Source: Dicyema japonicum
Lineage: Eukaryota; Dicyemida; Rhombozoa; Dicyemidae
Assembly: GCA_011109175.1 (NCBI GenBank)
Contig: RDEW01000068.1
Location: 101,621 to 165,620 of the forward strand
DNA: 64,000 nucleotides
Reading direction: 5' to 3'
Both the position numbers and the translations under genes were made by a program. The notes under the pieces were generated by a model that was given only the letters and a program-made list of their open reading frames with translations, ran no database searches and was not told the DNA's origin. Shown here one piece after another: positions 56,390 through 64,000 of the stretch. Position 1 is the stretch's first letter; every line of letters begins with the position of its first letter.

Positions 56390-57132
56390 ATGTTTTTAAT
56401 ATTTTTAGTGTTTTTGAGAAATGTAAAATTACTGTAATTCAAAGGGACAATCAATCTCCGAGGAGGATAAGCAGGCGTTTATTGACGCCCACAACAAATT
56501 TCGGAGACAAGTCAATCCCCCAGCAGCAAACATGAAGAAAATGGTAGAGATTTTAAGTGAAGGAAGGAATGGAACGAAGAATTAGAAGCACTAGCCACAG
56601 AATCCAGCAAAACATGCATTTACAAACACAGACATAAAGGGGAGAATATGGCTTATTCCACCTGTAGAAGTGCTCTGATTATTATTTAAGGGTCTGAAAC
56701 TCCCGAGGAAGTAATACAAAGGTTTTACAACGAATACAAATACTACTCACATGGCAATTCAAAATGTTCACACGTATGTGCCCACTACACGCAGGTTTAC
56801 TCATTCGTGACCTAAGGTCGCCTGGGCGAATAGCGACAGTTTCGCTTGCAACACTCATTTTTGCGAGAATTTGCTTGTTAATAGTAGATACTTAAAGAGT
56901 TATGTGACCTTCTGTAATTACGCCCCAATGTTTGCTGTTTACGCAATTTAGTGGGAATACTGGGGGAAAGCCTTATATAGCAGGAACACCTTGTAGCATG
57001 TGCGATCAGGAAACCCCTAAGTGTGACGATAAACTATGCACGAGTAATATTGCGTACGGTAAGACGATTGACGACACAGATAGTAGAGAAGTGGGGGATC
57101 TGAATAATGTGCCGAGTTATTGTTTGTTTTAA
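56390..57132 (+). CDS. Secreted CAP/SCP-superfamily protein
   Basis: Six exons with introns of 22, 23, 27, 22 and 22 nt (56423-56444, 56544-56566, 56664-56690, 56795-56816, 56930-56951) give 208 residues with no frame break. Exon 1 (11 codons) encodes the hydrophobic signal MFLIFLVFLRN. CAP motifs are FIDAHNKFRRQVNPPAANM, WNEELEALATESSKTC, GENMAYST, AHYTQVAWA and NYAPIGNTGGKPY. The C-terminus is cysteine-rich (CSMCDQ, CDDKLC). The family (antigen 5, CRISP, GLIPR) binds lipids or sterols and is secreted. In parasites such proteins are often exported to the host, which is only a suggestion here. The His of AHYTQ and the Glu of NEEL match the conserved cavity residues. Confidence 0.88.
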
Positions 57133-57290
57133 TTTAAGAACTTACAAGCGGAGTTATTACTTTAGCCGGTCTCACATATCCACTACTTGGTTATTAACAG
57201 TTCACTAATATTTACTAAAACTAATTCTTAAAGATTTTATTTATTCAGGTGGACTATTGCGATTGGGTATGATTCACACTCTCCACTTAG
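57133..57290. other. CAP 3' flank
   Basis: No polyadenylation signal was identified with confidence; the sequence leads into the inverted arm at 57291. Confidence 0.4.
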
Positions 57291-58410
57291 CTGGTGACAG
57301 TGGGCAGCCTCGAGGGACTCCATTTGGAAAGTAGCGAGATCTTGATTTGATGTTGTTGCGTCTTCCATTGAAGAAGTTTCTAAGCCAAAGTTTCATGTTC
57401 GGATGGATGTTGGTTTCAAATATTTTCTAGGGACTGAGTCGAACGCTTTTGTGATGTCCACGGATATAAGTACTGTCTTCAGATGGGGTTTGTGATAGTT
57501 AAATCCTTCCGAGGTGTGTTGTGGTCGAATGGTTACCCCGGAATCCGTGCTGGGTCGAAGGTATTGAAATTGAGTCTTGTACTTTTTCCAGAACAAGCCT
57601 TTCAAGGATCCTTGAGACCGAACTCAGAATAGATATTGGGCGGTAGGAAGATGGTTCATTTATTGGTTAGGTTTTCGAATAGGTTTGATTAGAGACTTCT
57701 TCCATATTTCAGGAATTGTGTTAATGGATAGGTTGAATATATAGACTAATAGTTCAGGGTTCGATGGCCTAGGTGCTTCAGTTCACATGTGGTTATGTTG
57801 TCTGGCGAAATAGTAATAAAGATAATAAACCTGCTAGTTTGATATGTTTCTTAGACGATCTATGTGATTCAATAAAAATTGCTTTTTTGCAGTTACAGAT
57901 GTCCCACATTTCTTTGTGAATTGGTAGAAAATTCATCATGATATTTTCTAAAACAGACTCAATCTTTTCAATTTCATTCTTGATTGAACGCGGCAACACA
58001 GTGAATGATGATAATGGATCCCACGCTAGTATTTTATTTAAAAACTAGAAAAATTAAAAAATAAAAATCAATAAAAATTTTGACTTTATTTTAAATTGAA
58101 ATTTATTTCCAAAGACCACAGTTAAAGACAAAAACAAAAAATTATGTGATCCCGGCGAATTTCAATAGGACTCTCAGCTTGGCCCGGTGATCTTTCCTCG
58201 ATCCAACACAAGCATGTAGTGGATCTAAAAAACTGGAATCGTTCTTATTCGCACCTCCTCCATTTCTGAACATAAAACTAAGTCTGGAAGATGTTGTTTG
58301 CAAAAATAATTTAAAAAAAATACTGGAATCACAACCACCAACACTTTGATTGTATGTTGTCCAGAAAATCTCCCGAAAGTGGATCCTGGCCCAACCACAT
58401 TTCAAGCGGA
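57291..58410 (-). mobile_element. GIT-tail LINE pieces of the right arm
   Basis: 57393-57605 encodes VTIRPQHTSEGFNYHKP and LISVDITKAFDSVPRKYL (motif A). 58142-58410 ends VGSRKDHRAKLRVLLKFAGI-T-stop. They mirror 11100-12141. Confidence 0.7.
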
Positions 58411-59075
58411 GTATTGGAGACGTTTCTTTACGACGACTTGATTCATTTCAGAAAGAAGAGCAGTCATGCTAATTAATCAAAAAATCATGAGTGTTCTTAA
58501 TTTTTGTTCTTTTTTGCTTGGATATGAGTCTCCGAGACGTTCCTTAGTGATGAATCAGTGATGACGTGGTCAATCTATATTTTTTGCGCAAAAACTTAGC
58601 ACTTTTCTCTATTTTCTAATTTATTGGCTTTCTCAGGTAAAATCCTTACTCTCTTAGTGATTAATGGGTCCAAGTACATGAATACTGCCCCCGTAGATAT
58701 AACTTTTTGTTACAACCAGGAAGATCTGTTAGAACTTTGACTTAATAGTCTTCATGAAATCACAGATTATGGACTGCTTCTGATAATTTCCCCCACGACC
58801 ATCAGGTTTATCCCCATCTCTTACCAAACGATAGGTAGTAGGTTGAGGAATACGAGATTATTGAACCTCCATAATAAAAGATCATTTGCTTGAACCGAAT
58901 TGTTGGAGACCCTTTCAAGGAATGATCCAGTAAAATGGAAAAGAGCAAATAGTCGACACTAAGGGACTCTAGAGTCAAGTGAACAAGGAACTCAACAAAG
59001 ACTGAGAACCTATAAAGCTAATAAGTTGCCCAGTATCTCTGAACTATTATTAAATCCGTTAAATGCTAATTAATG
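58411..59075. other. 3' flank of the intact GPCR gene
   Basis: Mirrors 10344-10990; no named feature. Confidence 0.4.
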
Positions 59076-61320
59076 TCACATCGCAAAAAGAGTATATTTT
59101 TGTAGGATTTGATTCTTTTCATCCACAAAAAAAATAGCATACAATTTAGTTCCAGTGATAATAAAAATAATGACGGATCCGTGGACGGTAAGGATAAGAT
59201 AATCAATAAAGATCCCATAAATCGCGTCTGACTTGCCAAGACTGGGGAGATACATCACCCAAATCCCGAGAATAATAGCAACCCCAGCAATAATGGCCTT
59301 CACCTCGTTGTAGTTTTTGCTGCTCTTTCGCTTCAAGTAAGCAATATAGATGATGACAAAAAGGGGGAGAAATGTTATGACGATGAGAAGCCAATAATTC
59401 AAATTACTTTTAAGACATAGGGGGTACTTATGCTTGACGAAGGTTTCAGTTTTGATATAATACTTCGTTCTCCCAGTGAAGGTGATTCCAAAGTAAAATA
59501 TAGCCTGTATAGTTAAATATGGGACAAACGTGCAGGAAGATTAAAATGGCTGTGATAATAAAAGTAAATTTGGAGTCCTTTTTGAATACTCGGCTTTTCT
59601 CCTCATCAGTAAGGATCCTTACTAACATTTTGTTCCTGTAGATTTTCACAATTCTTACGAGAATCGACAAGTAAATAATGGAGACTGAGAGATTGGGGAG
59701 GAAGTAATAAATCTGAGGTATTACAGCACAACATACCCAACATATTTTATTAGAGAGGAATGTGAACGTAAACACACCGGAAAAGTAGATCATGAATTTG
59801 GAGATAAAAAGGTTTACGTGGATGGACAGGTCAGTGTACACGAATAGCTTTGATTTTGACTTGGAAATGAAGATAATCACGAATATAAAGATGACAATAA
59901 AGTCGGCCGTCATTATGTAAAAAATCGTTAGCTTAGAATTATTTGTAAGAATGTAGGTCGTAAAGTTAATTGTCCGACACCTGAAAGTTACTACCAAAAA
60001 ACTACGAATTTAAGAAATCTTTAGCAGGGATCATGTCATAAGGACATTTTTGGCATTTTTTCTCTGTTTCATTCACAAATGAATTCTCTTCACATTTTAT
60101 GCACCTAACGCATATGCTTGTCTCGATTACTTTCGCATGACCATACGGGCATTCCAAGCTATTTTTGGTTGAATCTACATCCCCCATTATTTTTTTAACC
60201 CATGTTTTATCCGTGGATGATAATTCGTAGTGGATTAGATTTCCTAATGGGTCTGTTTGAGGGAAAATTATTATTTGTGAAATTTGTATTTTTCCATATT
60301 CCGTGAATGTTAGAGGAGGGTTTGTTATATTTGTTCCCTTTAGCATCTCCTGCATTATATTATCACACTGACTTTCTATTTTTACTAAAACGAGTAACCC
60401 CCAGAACATCGTGTGAGAGCATTATTTGCAATGGAGATTGCTGCAATCAACATGATGCCTCTGTTGCCTTCCATGAATTTATCAATTCGAGGGAGTTGAT
60501 GTGAAAGTCCAATATTGATGAAATTGTGGGATATTATGTACAGATTGGGGACTTTTCGAAAAGTCGACGTATTGAAGACATTTGTGGGGACAGCAATTAT
60601 AATTCCCTTCGTATTGGCATTTACATAAGAATTTATATAAGGGGAGACATCCTCACGAATAAGGATAATAATTTCGTCATCATTCAAATCCAAAGAAGAT
60701 GGGTCTTTTGCTACGCACACTCCTTTTTTATTTAATTTTTTGACGAAATTTTCGACTTCTTTATCTCCATCAGTGAACAGTACGACTCTATTTTTTTTAG
60801 TTTTGTGGTAAATTTGACTGATGGTTTCTGCCAATTCGTCCGTAAATACGAAGAACGATAACTTGACTGTGAGTTGGGGATCTTCAGATTCATTATCGAA
60901 AGAGTTCTGGTATTTAATTTCCTTTATCTCGATGCTCTTGTTTTTATACTCAATTCTGACTTTGCTTGGTTCTTTTACTATACATTTTTTGATTTTAAAT
61001 ATATCCTGACTCCTCGATTTTACTGTTTGAAGGAGGTGCTTATTAATATAGTCTTCGATTTCTGATCTGATCTTCTCTCCCTCGCAATTCAACAGTACCT
61101 CTACGTTGATGCCAAATTTGTAAGCTTTTATAACATCATCAAGAAATATTTTCAATGAGGTTGTAGTATTTTTATCATATTTTCCGTAGTGATGAATTTG
61201 AATTTGTATATTGCCACCTCCTACCATTAATCGGCACTTTTCGTCTTTGAGTCTGATGAATCGTACGCATTTTTCCCTTTGTCCACTCAGTTGTATAAAA
61301 CATGCAACCACCCAGAACAT
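59076..61320 (-). CDS. Class C (metabotropic glutamate-like) GPCR, intact copy
   Basis: Four exons with introns of 23, 25 and 25 nt (60376-60398, 59981-60005, 59505-59529) give 723 residues. The order is a signal-like N-terminus, a divergent Venus-flytrap region of about 370 residues, and a nine-cysteine-type linker (CPYGHAKV, CVRCIKCEENSF, CQKCPYDM). Seven hydrophobic segments follow: YIMTADFIVIFIFVIIFI, FMIYFSGVFTFTF, ICWVCCAVIPQIYYFLPNLS, FTFIITAILIFLHAIFYFGI, NYWLLIVITFLPLFVIIYIA, AIIAGVAIILGIWVMYL and ILTVHGSVIIFIITG. The end TGTKLYAIFF matches F.PK.Y.I.F of TM7. The ligand pocket is too divergent to predict. The linker and TM4 frames are joined only by splicing. The left copy (8103-10343) is broken. 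Confidence 0.88.
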
Positions 61321-61523
61321 TTTGTCTTTTACGCAAGTAGCATTAATTATGGACTCATTTCAATATACTACCGTACATTAATTAATTTTCATAACTCACA
61401 AGCAGATAGACCAGTACTCCCTCCAAGGAATGATCCAGTGAAATGGAGGATAACAAATGATCCTTACTGGTATCATCTTGGCCCTGAGACAAATTAACCA
61501 CCAATTTAGTGTTTTGACCCCCA

Positions 61524-61920
61524 TTGAAGAGGAATATCCCGTTATCCAGAAGAATACAATACAAATTAAAGATAAATATAAAAACATTTAAAAAAAATGT
61601 ACAACATCTGGATAAGAAAGAGACATGTATCACTGAAACTTCGTGTCAGACTATACGACACGTTTATCAAGCCAATACTGATATACAATTCCGGAACATT
61701 GGGAACCTCAAAAATCGATTTAGAGAGGCTAGATACTTTCCACAGAAGCCAACTGCGCATACTGACTAAATCTTCTGGCCAAGAAAAATCTCAAACTAGA
61801 AACTATGTGCTCTATGTAAATCTACACCAATTAGTATGAACGTTATTCTATCGAGATGGCAACTATTTGGACATATTCTTAGAGTGGACCCGACTACGCC
61901 GTGTAACAGAATAATTGAAT
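61524..61920 (+). mobile_element. RTE-like LINE fragment, right arm
   Basis: RVRLYDTFIKPILIYNSGT, then LERLDTFHRSQLRILTKS and RWQLFGHIL. It mirrors 7510-7900. Confidence 0.7.
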
Positions 61921-61945
61921 AAATTTACTATAACCTGCTTGATTC

Positions 61946-62185
61946 AAACTACGACGCCTATCCAATTATATTATGAATTTTATCTAACACATGAAGGTTA
62001 GACCTATAACATTATTATTCAATAAGTGCCGATTAGTATAACGATTTGAATTCAAATGAATATTATAATTTAATAGTGACTATATGCCAATATAATATAA
62101 CCAATGCATGAACTACGACGCCTATACAATTATATTATGAATTTTATCTACTAGATGAAGCTTAGACCTATAACATTATTATCGT
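61946..62185 (+). repeat. Direct repeat, two 72-bp units 164 bp apart
   Basis: AACTACGACGCCTATCCAAT and the next 52 bp (to CATTATTAT) occur at about 61946 and 62110 with four or five differences. Non-coding. 62190-62437 has only an unrecognised 46-codon frame. Confidence 0.7.
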
Positions 62186-62437
62186 TTATCCTCTCGCTAT
62201 CGGAATTTCAGCAAAGAATCAGTTGAAAAGTATCGGGGGCAGAGGTAAATATAATTGTTACCAAGGTAGATCGTCCACTCCGGCTCTAAAAAAGTTAGCC
62301 AGCTAGAGTGAATGAAGTTGCTAGGGTGATTAGATTGTAGTTAAAATAGTCACTCGTAGTTAAGATGGAAGAGAGTGGGAAACTTAGTAAATCTACAACA
62401 CATAATAGAGCCTGAACCAAACAAAAAAGTCACAAAA

Positions 62438-63152
62438 TCAACTGAGCATCTTTCTCCTCTGTTTCAGCATGTGGTTGTAAAGCGGGGGAAAGTCTGAAAT
62501 GAAAAAAAAGAATACAAGGAATGTACGACAACATCAACAAGGCAATCACATAGTCAAATGTTACTTCAAAGTTGGCTGCATTAGGCATAGTGAGTCCCCA
62601 CCCACGTGCGTACTGTATAGTATTATAAAGAAGGAGTAGCTCACACTAGCATTATAAGCACAAGTACAGTCACTCCGATTGGATACAAAACTATAAAGAA
62701 GGAGTATCTACACCACAAGAGAATCAAGGAAGACAACATCAGCAAGTTTATGGTGTACAACAGATAACGGATCACCTCGGAAAGTGACCATGCCATCAGT
62801 AGTGACTGTACAAGAAGATTATTTGGCCACGTGGGAACTGACTTGACAGTTACCCACCAAATAAAGAGACGGGAGGACACTTGTAAAGTTGTAATAGAAG
62901 GACTAGATTTGACCAATCTGCTGTATGAGTGGAGTATCTGCAATAATTAAGTAGACTTACCTCCATAATGGCTAGGGTTTGGAATATTGAGACCGAATCT
63001 GAGAATTGTCTAGTTGTCGTAGTATTAACAAACGAGTAAAGTGTGGAATACAGAATATAAGACCACCTATAATACAGTAATGTGGATAACCCTATGAACT
63101 GAGAAATGTTATAAAATAATAGATAAAAGTGACCCAACAAGGAATGTCCCAT
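62438..63152 (-). CDS. 3-hydroxyacyl-CoA dehydratase (HACD/PHS1/PTPLA family)
   Basis: Four exons with introns of 23, 22 and 22 nt (62938-62960, 62646-62667, 62494-62515) give 215 residues. The blocks are FYLLFYNISQFIG, SIFQTLAIME, LHSYSRLVKSS, AWSLSEVIRYLLYTINLL and CRYSFFIVLYPIGVTCELLL. They continue FDYVIALLMLSYIPYFPPLY and NHMLKQRRKML. The catalytic Tyr of VLYP and the Glu of CEL, seven residues later, match the PHS1 active pair. The Glu is encoded after intron 2, so splicing is needed for an active enzyme. The protein is a multi-pass ER membrane enzyme for the third step of very-long-chain fatty acid elongation. The frame is intact; no gene is visible without splicing. Confidence 0.9.
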
Positions 63153-63159
63153 TTTGAAA

Positions 63160-63560
63160 ATAATATTATGTTTTTTATATAAATATTTATTATTTTTGCT
63201 GTCAGTTATTATTAATCTTTTAAAATAATGGACACCATCCTTAATTTATAAGAATTTAATACTAATAATAATAATAATCACCCGATTATACGCTCGATAT
63301 GTGTTTGTGTAAACATTGGGTAAAGATGAGATCTCTGCTGGAGAGTGTCGGGATTGCATGTTTAATGATACTTTGGTCTTTAGAATTTTCATTCATTCCG
63401 TCTCCGAGTCTGCGGGATAAGTAGGTCAGTCATATTAGGTCAGTCAATTAGAATTTTTGAACATTTCTCAGTTTGCAGGAATAGAGGAAACAAGGCATGG
63501 ACACCAGGATCACTTAATTGAACGATAACTCTTATCTTCTTATGGTTTTGTGGTTAATAA
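63160..63560 (+). mobile_element. Degraded GIT-type LINE 3' end
   Basis: At 63310-63350 the frame reads KHWVKMRSLLESVGI. A tail GATCACTTAATTG and TGGTTAATAAATTAG follows near 63508-63560. Identification rests on the short terminal motif. Confidence 0.4.
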
Positions 63561-64000
63561 ATTAGTAGCAGTTTAATTCTCAGCTGTTCTCCTAAATACA
63601 ATTGAAGGAAACGTTTTTCCTTACAATTTAATTAACTGTAAGACAATGAAGTCATCATACGGATGTCCCCCTTATATGGTCATCCTCAGCAGAGTCAATA
63701 CATGCTTCCTCGACGACACAGAAGAATGGCAACCTATTTTATGGTCGTCCTTAATTTTATCGCCACACTAGATCCATTGGATAATATTTATGGAGTATTC
63801 GCTTTTGGCCGTTGCGTTTCGTCGCAAAAAGGGTGAAGATTTCGTTCTCGTCGAGCATTTTTGTTTGAGTTATTTCTCCTTCGTTAGCAAGTTCTTCTAA
63901 TTTTCTTCAAAACAGAACCTTGCATATCTTCATTAGCAAATGAATCACATTTAATTGCCCCTGTCTTTTTGAAACAATTTTTATTGTGTCTTCTCTTACT
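63561..64000. other. No feature recognised
   Basis: A minus-strand frame near the window edge (RRHNKNCFKKTGAIKCDSFA) is open and basic and may continue past 64000. I do not recognise it. Confidence 0.25.

Larger units (their letters stand above)
57291..61920. repeat. Inverted repeat 1, right arm (about 4.63 kb)
   Basis: It is the reverse complement of 7510-12141 and holds the intact GPCR copy. Its edges lie in the same two LINE fragments as the left arm. The LINE at its left edge is cut off at 57291, while the left arm's copy continues to 12960. Confidence 0.9.

Noticed and set aside
60002-60409. Separate small genes in the GPCR locus (135, 183 and 108 codons)
   Set aside because: They are exons of one receptor joined by 23-25 nt introns with phase kept.
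1-64000. A ciliate genome, suggested by introns near 25 nt
   Set aside because: TAA, TAG and TGA all end genes here in standard fashion, and TGF-beta, ETS and ELAV genes are animal-specific.
1-64000. A prokaryotic or CRISPR interpretation
   Set aside because: No spaced identical repeats of CRISPR form, no operons, spliced genes and LINE/SINE content throughout.

Overview
This window looks like an AT-rich, repeat-laden invertebrate genome. The unrepeated genes are animal genes: a TGF-beta/BMP-type ligand, an ETS factor, an ELAV-type RNA-binding protein, a class C GPCR, a bZIP factor, a CAP/SCP protein and a cathepsin L-type protease, plus housekeeping genes (CPOX, CEP20/FOR20, RNase H2 subunit C, PSMD5, methylmalonyl-CoA epimerase, 3-hydroxyacyl-CoA dehydratase). 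Their exons are separated by GT...AG introns of only 22-29 nt. I could place 32 distinct ones by hand (35 counting a duplicated gene), each restoring a family-specific reading frame. Metazoan gene content with introns this small points to a dicyemid mesozoan (inference); another animal lineage with micro-introns is not excluded. Several genes, including the epimerase and the dehydratase, are only recognisable once these introns are removed.

Layout. 1-18 kb: old transposon debris (LINE 3' ends, SINEs, hAT) with one arm of a large inverted duplication (7.51-12.14 kb) carrying a broken GPCR copy. 18.05-22.35 kb: a compact gene island (TGF-beta ligand, CEP20, RNASEH2C, CPOX). 22.4-30.3 kb: DNA transposons (Tigger/pogo-like, with a nested Ginger-like element) and LINE pieces. 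30.4-34.7 kb: ETS factor, an unrecognised helical gene, a membrane protein and ELAV. 34.8-42.5 kb: LINE/SINE debris with one bZIP gene. 42.6-45.5 kb: PSMD5 and methylmalonyl-CoA epimerase. 45.6-53.4 kb: LINEs with nested SINEs and an almost full-length R2-like retrotransposon with a restriction-like endonuclease. 53.4-57.1 kb: cathepsin L-like and CAP genes. 57.29-61.92 kb: the other arm of the inverted duplication, with an intact 723-codon GPCR gene. 62.4-63.2 kb: the dehydratase.

No operon or pathway cluster is evident; the genes are short, closely packed islands in a sea of decayed retroelements. The main structural stories are the micro-introns, the inverted duplications that contain a receptor gene and a protease locus, a SINE family sharing its 3' tail with a LINE family, and a recurrent pattern of single-base indels that breaks otherwise well conserved genes (sequence error or pseudogenisation; undecidable here).
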